A stretch of 64,000 bases of DNA from Thermoactinospora rubra (GTDB lineage: Bacteria; Actinomycetota; Actinomycetes; Streptosporangiales; Streptosporangiaceae): NCBI RefSeq assembly GCF_002093975.1, contig NZ_MSZZ01000022.1, positions 1-64,000 of the forward strand, in the 5' to 3' direction. Under the pieces are notes generated by a model, which ran no database searches, was not told the origin of the DNA, and saw only the letters and a list, made by a program, of their open reading frames with translations. Both the position numbers and the translations under genes were made by a program. This document shows positions 17,080 through 24,366 of this stretch, one piece after another. Positions within the stretch are counted from its first letter, which is position 1; every line of letters starts with the position of its first letter.

Positions 17080-17133
17080 CTCGGCCTTGAAAGGGCCGAG
17101 CTTGCGGCTCCTTGCCGTCGGTGGATCCGACGG
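17080..17133 (-). ncRNA. Candidate omega-RNA 3' scaffold of the TnpB element
   Basis: Directly after the tnpB stop on the minus strand are two perfect 7-bp hairpins: CCGTCGG/CCGACGG (17115-17121/17127-17133) and CTCGGCC/GGCCGAG (17080-17086/17094-17100). The TnpB guide RNA (omega-RNA) normally comes from the end of tnpB and the element right end, with the guide just outside it. If the element ends near 17075, the guide would be the sequence leading back into the deoR 3' end. This is inference from position. Confidence 0.4.
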
Positions 17134-17134
17134 T

Positions 17135-18058
17135 TCAGGCCGCGTCGTCGGCAGCGTGACTCACTGCCCGGCGACCGATGTTGATCGCCGCGATGTGGTC
17201 GGCAGGCCCAGCGAAGCCGCACGCCACACACAGAAAGGAGTCCCGATGGGGACGGTTGCGTTTCGCGCAGTGCCCGCATGCGGGGCAGGTGCGCGAGGTG
17301 TTACGCGGATCCACCAGCCGCACCGGCACTCCGGCGATCGCCGCCTTGTAGGTGATAAAGGCGCGGAGCTGGTGGAAGCCCCAGCTGTGCAGATCGGCAC
17401 GCTGCGCCCGGGTAACCGTGACCCGGTCGCGGATGCCCTGGAGGTCTTCCAGGGCGATCCCAGACCGGGTGTCTTGGGCCTTGCCGACCAGATGCTTGCT
17501 GATCACGTGGTTGGTGTTGCGGGCGAACCGGGCTTCGGCGCGGCGGCGCTTCTTCAACAGCCGCTTGGCACTCTTGGTGGCCTTCTGCTGGAGACGGCGG
17601 CGCAGCATCAGGTTGCGGTAGCGGACCGCCCGCACGGCCTTGCCCGAGTGGGCTTGGCCGGTGGAGTCGGTGGCCAGGTTGACGATCCCCAGATCCACGC
17701 CGAGCCAGCCGTCCGGCTCCCCGTCCTTCGGGGGTTCGGGCACGTCGATCACCACGGCCAGGTAGAGCGTGCCGTCGCGACAGACCAGATCGGCCTGCCC
17801 GCGCATGGTCGTCCCGCTGGCGGAAAGCCAGCGGCCCTGGTAGGCGACCGGGACCAGGATACGCCCGGTCAGAGTCAGGATGGAAACCCAGTCGCGTCCT
17901 TTGAAGGTGAGGATGCGCTGGTCGTAGGCGACTTCGGCGGCGCGGTTGGCGGCGGCGTTGCAGGCCCGCATCGTCGCCAGCAGACTTTGGGCCTGCTCGG
18001 CGTCCGGGGCGAGTTTCAGCATTTCCGTCACCAAAACGCTACCGACGGTATCACTCAA
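17135..18058 (-). CDS. tnpB: TnpB, RNA-guided nuclease of an IS element, shortened
   Basis: This 307-residue protein keeps all TnpB catalytic parts: RuvC-I GVDLGIVNLAT, RuvC-II GIALEDLQGI, a C4 zinc finger (CPACGHC ... CVACG) and RuvC-III with the aspartate in GPADHIAAINIGRR. It is short for the family (about 370-420). The loss appears near residue 43, where the N-terminal ACNAAANRAAEVA segment runs straight into YDQRILTFKGRDWVSI; relatives have roughly 60-70 helical residues (a KYALQKL...FGLSSQ...AIAKVADAYK-type block) between these. The frame is intact, so this is an in-frame internal deletion or a natural compact form. Function is uncertain. Confidence 0.88.
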   Translation of the reverse strand: MSDTVGSVLVTEMLKLAPDAEQAQSLLATMRACNAAANRAAEVAYDQRILTFKGRDWVSILTLTGRILVPVAYQGRWLSASGTTMRGQADLVCRDGTLYLAVVIDVPEPPKDGEPDGWLGVDLGIVNLATDSTGQAHSGKAVRAVRYRNLMLRRRLQQKATKSAKRLLKKRRRAEARFARNTNHVISKHLVGKAQDTRSGIALEDLQGIRDRVTVTRAQRADLHSWGFHQLRAFITYKAAIAGVPVRLVDPRNTSRTCPACGHCAKRNRPHRDSFLCVACGFAGPADHIAAINIGRRAVSHAADDAA

Positions 18059-18094
18059 TGTTCATGGAAAGGATCACAATATGCACGACCGTTC

Positions 18095-18134
18095 CGCGCT
18101 TCCTCCCGGCCCTGAGGGACCGGGCTTCCGCGCT
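18095..18134. repeat. Imperfect inverted repeat at the tnpB-upstream end of the element
   Basis: The segment folds into a long imperfect hairpin (GCGC-TTCC-CCCGG paired with CCGGG-TTCC-GCGC, centre CCCTGAGGG). Such end hairpins are recognised by the HUH transposase of IS200/IS605 elements. Read in the tnpB direction it also resembles the 3' end hairpin of omega-RNAs (GAAGCCC...GGGAGGAAG type), so it could be the remnant of a second element end. Confidence 0.55.
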
Positions 18135-18145
18135 GTAGGTGTCCA

Positions 18146-19210
18146 GTGAAGCGCACCGTCACCCACCTGGCCGACGGCCGGGAGCTCATCTACTTCGACC
18201 GGCGCGACGACGCCGACCGCAGCGCCGTCGACCGCAGGCCCCTGGACCCCCGTCCGGTCGCCTCGGAGCTGCGCTACGACCCGCTCACCGACGAGTGGAT
18301 CGCGATCGCGGGACACCGGCAGACGCGCACGTTCATGCCGCCGCCCGACCAGTGCCCGCTGTGCCCGTCGACGCCGGAGCGCGCCACGGAGATCCCCTCG
18401 CCCGACTACGACGTCGTGGTCTTCGAGAACCGCTTCCCGTCCTTCTCCACCAATCTCGGGATTTATCAGGATGTGGGGGGTTTGAGCGAGGTACGGCCAG
18501 GCGTGGGCAGATGCGAGGTCGTCTGCTTCACCTCCGACCACAACTCGAGCTTCTCCCAGCTCAGCGACGAGCAGGTGGAGCTCGTCATGGAGGCCTGGGC
18601 GGACCGCACCGCCGAGCTGTCCGCGATCGAAGGCGTCGAGCAGGTCTTCTGCTTCGAGAACCGGGGCGAGGAGATCGGCATCACGCTCCACCACCCGCAC
18701 GGGCAGATCTACGCCTACCCCTACGTCACCCCGCGCACCCGCCTCCACCTGGCCGCCGCCGCCCGCCGGCCCACCCTGTTCGCCGACGTGCTGGCCGCCG
18801 AGCGGGCCTCCGGCGAGCGCGTGGTCGCGGCCAACGACCTGTGGACCGCCTTCGTGCCCGCCGCGGCGCGCTGGCCGTACGAGGTGCACATCTACCCGCA
18901 CCGCCAGGTGCCCGACCTCACGGCCCTGTCCCAGGAGGAGCGCGCCGCCTTCGCGCCGCTCTACACCGGCGTCCTGCGGGCGTTCGACGCGCTGTTCGAC
19001 CTCCGCATGCCGTACATCGCCGCCTGGCACCAGGCTCCCGTACGGCAGGGCCGCGAGCTGGCCTACCTCCACCTGGAGCTGTTCAGCATCCGGCGGGCGG
19101 CCGGCAAGCTCAAGTATCTGGCCGGGTCTGAGTCGGCGATGGGCGCGTTCGTCAACGACGTGCTGCCGGAGGAGGCGGCCCGAATGTTGCGATCACGGGT
19201 AGATCTCTAG
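18146..19210 (+). CDS. galT: Galactose-1-phosphate uridylyltransferase
   Basis: GalT transfers UMP between UDP-glucose and galactose-1-phosphate in the Leloir pathway. The 354-residue protein has the nucleophile histidine motif HPHGQIYAYP near residues 183-192, zinc-type cysteines in DQCPLCPST near 68-76, and the end segment IRRAAGKLKYLAGSE seen in bacterial GalT. The start is the GTG at 18146; only a weak TAGGTG precedes it. The start lies right at the edge of the TnpB element, so the original promoter or leader from deoR may be interrupted. galK and galE are not in the window. Confidence 0.93.
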   Translation: MKRTVTHLADGRELIYFDRRDDADRSAVDRRPLDPRPVASELRYDPLTDEWIAIAGHRQTRTFMPPPDQCPLCPSTPERATEIPSPDYDVVVFENRFPSFSTNLGIYQDVGGLSEVRPGVGRCEVVCFTSDHNSSFSQLSDEQVELVMEAWADRTAELSAIEGVEQVFCFENRGEEIGITLHHPHGQIYAYPYVTPRTRLHLAAAARRPTLFADVLAAERASGERVVAANDLWTAFVPAAARWPYEVHIYPHRQVPDLTALSQEERAAFAPLYTGVLRAFDALFDLRMPYIAAWHQAPVRQGRELAYLHLELFSIRRAAGKLKYLAGSESAMGAFVNDVLPEEAARMLRSRVDL

Positions 19211-19279
19211 TTGGTCTCGGCCTGGACTCGCGTTACCTCCGTTTTACTACTAGTATCCCTCTCGCATCGGCCGTCACGG

Positions 19280-19408
19280 CCGTTGCACGCCTAATCCTGG
19301 GCGCGTCGCCCGGGAGCCGGGGACCCACCCGTTGCCATGGGGTGAATCCACTTCGGTGGTAGGGCTTCTTTCCTTGCCCGAACCCGTCAGCTAACCCGGT
19401 CGGCAGTA
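19280..19408 (+). promoter_or_regulatory. Cyclic di-AMP riboswitch (ydaO/yuaA motif)
   Basis: The leader shows the conserved blocks of the ydaO-yuaA RNA in order: CGCCTAATCCTGG (from 19289), GGGAGCCGGGGACCCA (19312-19327), GGGGTGAATCCAC (19339-19351), TAGGGC (19360-19365), and CCCGAACCCGTCAGCTAACC (19378-19397) closing with CGGTCGGC. This RNA binds c-di-AMP and generally turns off genes of cell-wall remodelling and osmotic balance. It ends about 16 nt before the start of the secreted protein at 19424. A TAGTAT hexamer at 19251-19256 may be the -10. Confidence 0.93.
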
Positions 19409-19423
19409 AGGAGAGGAAGGTTC

Positions 19424-20371
19424 GTGGCGGCCAAGTCCGCACTGCTCGTCGCCGCAGCGCTCACGGCGGCGGCCCTGACCCTCGGCCCCTCCCCCGCCCT
19501 CGCGGCTCCCAAGCCCAGCGAGAGTGAGCTGCGGGCCGAGCTGAAACAGCTCAACGAGAAGGTCGACAAGCTCATCGAGCGCTACAACGCCAAGCGAGTC
19601 GAGCTCGCCAAGGCGCAGGAGGAGGAGAAGGCGGCCGAAGAGCGGCTGGCCGCCGCCGACGCGCAGCTGGCCGACGCCGAGTCGCTCGTCCGCAAGATCG
19701 CCCAGGCCTACTACCAGGGCGACCCCGCCATCGCCGGCATCCTGCCCCCCTCCAGCGCGGACGGCGCCGCCGTCATCGCGCAGGTCACCGAGGAGCAGCA
19801 GGCGGTCGTGCAGAGCGTCCAGGCCATGCGCGACGCCCGTCAGCGGGCCGCCGACGCGGCCGCGGCGCTCACCGTCAAGATCAAGCAGGACGCGGCCGAG
19901 GTCGCGGACCAGCGTGAGGAGGCCGAAGACCTCATCGCGGACATCAGGAAGAAGCTGGAGCAGCTGGTGCCGTACGGCACCGGCCGCCGCTCCGACGGCA
20001 CCTGGGCGCCCGAGCTGCCCAGCGGGCCCGACCACATCACGCCGCGCACCCGCCTGATGCGCGACCAGATCAAGAAGACCTTCGACCTGAAGTACACGGT
20101 CGGCTGCTACCGGGTCGACGACTCCGGCGAGCATCCACTGGGCCGGGCCTGCGACTTCATGATGAGCCAGGGCGGCAGCATGCCCTCGGCCGCCGACAGC
20201 GCGCTGGGCGACCAGATCGCGGCCTGGGCGCTGAAGAACATGGACCGGCTCGGGGTGAAGTACGTCATTTGGAAGCAGCGGATCAACATGGGTTCGGGGT
20301 GGCGGGCGATGGAGGACCGCGGCAGCATCACCGCGAACCATTGGGACCACGTGCACATCTCGATGCACTAG
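19424..20371 (+). CDS. Secreted coiled-coil protein with C-terminal peptidase-like domain
   Basis: The 315-residue protein starts with a signal peptide (AALTAAALTLGPSPALA, cleavage after ALA near 27). Residues 30-185 form a coiled coil like those of the NlpC/P60 and RipA N-termini. The C-terminal ~110 residues contain GRACDFM and HWDHVHISMH, which resemble the metal-ligand pattern of LAS-type D,D-peptidases or the related ARB_07466-like domain. It is probably a cell-wall hydrolase or septal protein. The upstream c-di-AMP riboswitch supports a wall-remodelling role, as for rpfA-type genes in actinomycetes. GTG start with GGAGAGGAAGG upstream. Confidence 0.85.
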   Translation: MAAKSALLVAAALTAAALTLGPSPALAAPKPSESELRAELKQLNEKVDKLIERYNAKRVELAKAQEEEKAAEERLAAADAQLADAESLVRKIAQAYYQGDPAIAGILPPSSADGAAVIAQVTEEQQAVVQSVQAMRDARQRAADAAAALTVKIKQDAAEVADQREEAEDLIADIRKKLEQLVPYGTGRRSDGTWAPELPSGPDHITPRTRLMRDQIKKTFDLKYTVGCYRVDDSGEHPLGRACDFMMSQGGSMPSAADSALGDQIAAWALKNMDRLGVKYVIWKQRINMGSGWRAMEDRGSITANHWDHVHISMH

Positions 20372-20384
20372 GCCCTCCTGGCTT

Positions 20385-20423
20385 GGCGTGCCCGGGCGTC
20401 TGGCGCGGAAGCCCGGGCACGCC
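20385..20423. terminator. Bidirectional hairpin 1 between convergent genes
   Basis: Perfect 13-bp arms GGCGTGCCCGGGC (20385-20397) and GCCCGGGCACGCC (20411-20423) with a 13-nt loop. It lies 13 nt after the stop of the secreted protein and fits a GC-type terminator without a U-tract. Confidence 0.75.
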
Positions 20424-20433
20424 ATATGCATCG

Positions 20434-20472
20434 CCGGTCCCGGCCCGGCCTGCCGCACCGGGCCGGGACCGG
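20434..20472. terminator. Bidirectional hairpin 2 between convergent genes
   Basis: Perfect 15-bp arms (20434-20448 and 20458-20472) with a 9-nt loop follow the first hairpin after only 10 nt. Two very stable hairpins in tandem separate the + strand secreted protein from the - strand GAP-family gene ending at 20544. Confidence 0.75.
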
Positions 20473-20543
20473 GGTGCCATCCCAAGGGTGTCCGCCCTGC
20501 GCCGCAGCCGCGCGAGCGCTGCATGGCCAGGTCAGCGTGACGG

Positions 20544-21206
20544 TCAGCGCTGCAGCGCCGACAGCGCGTCCAGGGCCAGCAGCACGCCGACGATCCCCAG
20601 CGCCCAGCCGACGGCCGAGGCGGAGTGCTTCAGCAGCCAGGCACGCAATCGCTCCAGCTTGGGGTCCAGCCAGCGGCTCGCCACCGTGCGCGCGGCGAGC
20701 AGGGCCAGCGCCGGCACCACCATCACCACGACGTACCCGGCAAGCAGGACCGCCCACTGCGCCACGGGCAGCTCCGCCTTGGTCATGATGCCGACGGCCG
20801 CCAGGTAGGGCACCATGGTGGCGACCTCGACCAGGCCCGCGGTGAGCGCGACCAGCGCCATCACGCGGGGGCCGCCGAGCCGCGGCTCCCACAGCGGCCG
20901 GTAGCCGCGCTTCTTGGAGTCGAAGCGCCAGCTGAGCGCGAACAGCCCGACCCCGATGGCCAGCTGCACCCAGGACGCGGTCCGGCTGGCGAGCGCGTCG
21001 CCGAACCGCTCCAGCAGCGCGCCCAGTCCTAACATGAGCGCCGCGCCGACGGCGAAGTAGAACGCCGAGATCGTCGCCAGGTAGACGAGCAGGCGCTTCG
21101 CCGTGGCGCCGCTCAGCATGAGCACCACGGGCACCCCCAGCGTGCCGAAGCTCGTGCTGTCGACCAGGGCGAGCGCGACCAGCGTGACAACAAGCCCGAT
21201 CGTCAT
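20544..21206 (-). CDS. GAP-family (Sap-like) membrane protein
   Basis: The 220-residue protein has six hydrophobic segments and resembles the GAP/Sap family, whose mycobacterial members help move glycolipids to the surface. Visible features are the start VVTLVALALVDSTSFGTLGV, a conserved polar stretch SWRFDSKKRGYRP after segment three, and a last segment VGWALGIVGVLLALDAL. Its substrate here is unknown. The ATG at 21206 begins 7 bp after the stop of the MmcQ gene on the same strand, so the two are co-transcribed. Confidence 0.78.
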   Translation of the reverse strand: MTIGLVVTLVALALVDSTSFGTLGVPVVLMLSGATAKRLLVYLATISAFYFAVGAALMLGLGALLERFGDALASRTASWVQLAIGVGLFALSWRFDSKKRGYRPLWEPRLGGPRVMALVALTAGLVEVATMVPYLAAVGIMTKAELPVAQWAVLLAGYVVVMVVPALALLAARTVASRWLDPKLERLRAWLLKHSASAVGWALGIVGVLLALDALSALQR

Positions 21207-21213
21207 GCCACGA

Positions 21214-21615
21214 TCATGCGTCTCCCGCTCCGGGGGATTCCTCCTTCGCGATGCCCATCTCGGCATACATCTTTGTGATGAGCGTCTTGGGCGCGACCGC
21301 CCGGTAGGCGTCGGCGACGATCTCGGCGACCTCCTCCCAGTCCACCTCGACGTCGAGGTAGACCCCGAGCCAGCCGCGGTGGCCGACGTACGGCGGGCGG
21401 AAGAAGCGCCCGGGGTCCTCGGCGACCAGCTCCTCCTGCACGCCCGGCGGCGCCGCGCACCAGAACGCGACGCGGTCGTCGTGATGGTGGTCGGCGTACA
21501 TGACGAAGGTCTTCTTGCCGCGCACGAACCAGGTCGGCTCGCCGTGGCTGAGCCGTTCGGTGACCTCGGGCAGCGCCATGCAGATGCGTCTCAGCTCCGT
21601 GAGGGGATCGACCAT
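21214..21615 (-). CDS. MmcQ/YjbR family protein
   Basis: The 133-residue protein matches the MmcQ/YjbR (CyaY-like fold) family: LPEVTERLSHGEPTWFVRGKKTFVMYADHHHDDRVAFW shows the usual pattern of E-x-x-SHGxPxFxVxxKxFA, and WLGVYLDVEVDWEEVAEIVADAYR the conserved C-terminal half. Members are often called DNA-binding, but the biochemical role is not settled. ATG at 21615. It lies between the GAP-family gene and the RseP gene on the same strand. Confidence 0.85.
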   Translation of the reverse strand: MVDPLTELRRICMALPEVTERLSHGEPTWFVRGKKTFVMYADHHHDDRVAFWCAAPPGVQEELVAEDPGRFFRPPYVGHRGWLGVYLDVEVDWEEVAEIVADAYRAVAPKTLITKMYAEMGIAKEESPGAGDA

Positions 21616-21653
21616 AGCCGCAACCTACGGCACGGACCCCGCGGGCGTCCGGG

Positions 21654-22970
21654 TCAGCCCGTGAGCCGGACCGGGTTGACCAGGTCCGCGTAGACCAGCA
21701 GCCCGGCCATGAAGATCATCACGAAGGCCAGCGCGTAGGTCAGCGGGAGCACCTTCGCCACGTCCACGTAGGCGGGCTCGGGGCGGCGCATGACCTTGGC
21801 GTAGGCCCGCTTGATCCCCTCCCAGAGGCCGCCCGCGATGTGGCCGCCGTCGAGCGGCAGCAGCGGGATGAGGTTGAACATGCCCACCGCGAGGTTGAAG
21901 CCGGCCAGCAGGTTGATGAAGAAGGCGAGCTTGTTCTCCACCGTGGTGTCGAGGCTGGCGATCTCGCCGCCGATGCGGCCCACGCCCACCACGCCGATGG
22001 GCCCGTAGGGGTCGCGCTCCTCTCCGGAGAAGGCCGCGTTCCACACCCCGACCATGCGGTTGGGGAGGTTGACCAGCGACTTGGCGACGCTGCCGGTCAG
22101 CTCGGCCATGTGGGTGGCGACGAAGCCGACGCCCTGCCGTTCCATGACCTGCTGCGGCATGACGCCGAGGAAGCCCACGCCCTTCTCCAGCTCGCGGGTG
22201 TCGTCGAGCTTGGGGCGGTCCTGGGCGATCAGGGTGACGTCGACGGTCAGCGGCCGGCCGTCGCGCACGATGCCCAGCTTGATGGGCCCGGCGCCGTGGC
22301 CGCGGATCATGTCCCTGGCGTCCTCCCAGGAATCGATCGGCTGGCCGTTGAAGGACACGAGGCGGTCGCCGACCTTCAGGCCGGCCGCCACGGCCGGGGT
22401 CTTGGGGTCACTGGGGGTGCAGGTGCGGTCAGGGTTGGCCTTGACCTCGGAGTAGGGGATGACGCACTGGGAGAGCTGGGCGATGACCGGCTTCTCGACC
22501 GCCACGCCGAAGCCCATGAACAGCACGCCGAACAGGAAGAAGGCCAGCACGAAGTTCATGAACGGGCCGCCGGCCATGATGATCGTCTTCTGCCACCACT
22601 TCTTGCGGTAGAAGACCCTGTTCTCGTCGCCGGGCCGTACCTCCTCCTGGGCCATGTCGCGCACCTGGTCGATGAGCGCCTGGAAGGGGCCGGTGGAGGC
22701 GCCGCGCAGCTTGCCGGGGTCGTCGCCCTGGCGCGGCGGCAGCATGCCGATCATGCGGATGTAGCCGCCGAAGGGCAGCCACTTGATGCCGTACTCCGTC
22801 TCGCCCTTGCGCCGTGACCACATGGTGGGGCCGAAGCCGACCATGTACTGCGTCACACGCACGCCGAAGAGCTTGGCGGGCAGGAGGTGGCCGATCTCGT
22901 GCAGGCCGATCGAGACCATCAGGCCGACGAGGATGATGGCGATCCCCGCCACGTAATACAACCAGTCCAT
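21654..22970 (-). CDS. RseP-type site-2 protease (M50)
   Basis: This 438-residue intramembrane zinc metalloprotease cuts anti-sigma factors and other single-pass proteins. It has the HEIGH motif at residues 24-28 in the first membrane segment, a PDZ domain (VAAGLKVGDRLVSFNGQPIDSW) near 195-215, and the LLPLDGGHIAG motif near residue 371. It corresponds to Rip1/RasP-like proteases of actinobacteria. Those are usually found beside dxr and ispG, neither of which is next to it here. ATG at 22970 with GGGAGG upstream. Confidence 0.92.
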   Translation of the reverse strand: MDWLYYVAGIAIILVGLMVSIGLHEIGHLLPAKLFGVRVTQYMVGFGPTMWSRRKGETEYGIKWLPFGGYIRMIGMLPPRQGDDPGKLRGASTGPFQALIDQVRDMAQEEVRPGDENRVFYRKKWWQKTIIMAGGPFMNFVLAFFLFGVLFMGFGVAVEKPVIAQLSQCVIPYSEVKANPDRTCTPSDPKTPAVAAGLKVGDRLVSFNGQPIDSWEDARDMIRGHGAGPIKLGIVRDGRPLTVDVTLIAQDRPKLDDTRELEKGVGFLGVMPQQVMERQGVGFVATHMAELTGSVAKSLVNLPNRMVGVWNAAFSGEERDPYGPIGVVGVGRIGGEIASLDTTVENKLAFFINLLAGFNLAVGMFNLIPLLPLDGGHIAGGLWEGIKRAYAKVMRRPEPAYVDVAKVLPLTYALAFVMIFMAGLLVYADLVNPVRLTG

Positions 22971-23132
22971 CCACGACCTCCCGTAGGCCCCAGACTAGTC
23001 GAACTCTCCCGGGCCGCAGGGATCGCCGAACTTTTGCCGGGCGAGGATCGCAGGCCAGTGATGGCGCGCACGATCCGCGCACAATCCGGCACACAGTGCG
23101 ATACGTGTCGTTGGTCACGTCACCGGACCGGG

Positions 23133-24248
23133 TCAGGGGCGCCAGATGAGCACGAGCGCGCAGTCGTCGTCGGCGGTGCCCGTCGACATGGCGTTGACCA
23201 GCGCCCGCGCCCCGTCGCGGAACCCGGCCGGCAGCAGCCGCTCGGCCTCGCCCAGCAGCCGGTCGAGGCCCGCGTCGATGTCGCGCCCGGGCTGCTCGAT
23301 CAGCCCGTCGGTGTACAGCAGCAGCGCGTCGCCCCTGCGCAGCACCCCGCTGTCGGGCTCGCACTGCAGGTCGGGAACGACGCCGAGGACCACGCCCTTG
23401 GCGGAGGCGATCTGCCAGCTGCCCGACCCGGCGTCGAACTTCACCACCGGCGGATGCCCGGCCGAGGTGATCTCGTAGGCCCCGGTCGCCAGGTCCAGCC
23501 GCACGTGGACGGCGGTGACGAAGCCCTCGTCGGCCTTCTGCCGGTGCAGGTAGGCGTTGCAGGCGGCCAGGAAGTCCGTCGCCGAGCCCAGCAGCCCGCC
23601 GAAGGTGCCCGACAGCAGCAGCGCCCTGGTGCCCGCGTCGGCGCCCTTGCCGGACACGTCGACCAGCGCGATCTCCAGCCGGTCCCCGTCGCGCAGGGAG
23701 ACCACGAAGTCGCCGCCGAAGGAGGACCCGCCCGCCTGCTTCAGGACGACCTTGCCGCCCCAGTCCTTGGGCAGCGGCGGCAGCTCGCTCTGGCGTTTGA
23801 GCCGGTCGCGCAGCTCCAGCAGCATGGCGTCGCCGCGCAGCCCCTGCATGCCGAGCTTGCCGCGGGTGCGTGCCATGAGAGCGGCCAGCACGGCGGTGAA
23901 GCCCGTCGTCGCCAGCAGCCCGGCGCCGAGCGCCTGCCAGCCCCTGACCACCGCGACGTAGCCGAGGGCCACGGCCACCGCCGTCAGCAGCTTGGCCAGG
24001 CTCCGCAGCCGCAGCTGCAGGCCGCCGACGAGGATGACGAGGATGAGCAGCGAGGGCGAGAACCACTCCATGTTCACCCGCGCCAGCGCGGCGATCAGCA
24101 ACGCCGTCAGCGACAGCGTGATCAGCAGATTGCGGTCGCGGGCCAGCGGTCCGCGACGGAGGAACCGCACGAACGGCACCAGGAACGGCACCCGCACAAG
24201 GAACGCGCGGAGCCGTGGCGGGATCAGCGGCGCCGGACGTGAACTCAT
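23133..24248 (-). CDS. Membrane-bound PP2C/SpoIIE-type phosphatase
   Basis: The 371-residue protein has about four N-terminal membrane segments (residues 25-125) and a C-terminal SpoIIE-like PP2C domain with the motifs GGSSFGGDF, ALVDVSGKGADAG, SAGHPPVV, LLLYTDGLIE and the final TADDDCALVLI aspartates. Such phosphatases dephosphorylate anti-anti-sigma factors in partner-switching systems; the target is unknown. The ATG at 24248 (MSSRPAPL) is favoured over a GTG at 24320, since the extra residues are not typical. It is divergent from eis. Confidence 0.88.
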   Translation of the reverse strand: MSSRPAPLIPPRLRAFLVRVPFLVPFVRFLRRGPLARDRNLLITLSLTALLIAALARVNMEWFSPSLLILVILVGGLQLRLRSLAKLLTAVAVALGYVAVVRGWQALGAGLLATTGFTAVLAALMARTRGKLGMQGLRGDAMLLELRDRLKRQSELPPLPKDWGGKVVLKQAGGSSFGGDFVVSLRDGDRLEIALVDVSGKGADAGTRALLLSGTFGGLLGSATDFLAACNAYLHRQKADEGFVTAVHVRLDLATGAYEITSAGHPPVVKFDAGSGSWQIASAKGVVLGVVPDLQCEPDSGVLRRGDALLLYTDGLIEQPGRDIDAGLDRLLGEAERLLPAGFRDGARALVNAMSTGTADDDCALVLIWRP

Positions 24249-24354
24249 GATGCGCTCGACTGTATCGGTATGACCGGCCGTCAGGCAGCCGACTTGACCA
24301 ATGCCTTGATCATTTAGCACGGATATTCGGTGGCCGTCCGGCTTTGGCCACTCC

Positions 24355-24366
24355 TACGGTGGATGG
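24355..24366 (+). promoter_or_regulatory. -10 element, leaderless start of eis
   Basis: TACGGT (24355-24360) ends 6 nt before the ATG of the eis-like gene, and no Shine-Dalgarno sequence is present. The pattern equals that of several other genes in this window. Confidence 0.4.

Larger units (their letters stand above)
17080..18134 (-). mobile_element. IS200/IS605-type element carrying tnpB only
   Basis: A stand-alone tnpB (17135-18058, minus strand) is flanked by structured ends: two hairpins downstream of tnpB (17080-17133) and a long imperfect inverted repeat upstream (18095-18134). No tnpA is present, so the element would need a transposase in trans. It sits exactly between deoR and galT, ending about 12 bp before the galT start. 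The precise ends cannot be fixed without a relative of the element in another place. Confidence 0.7.
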
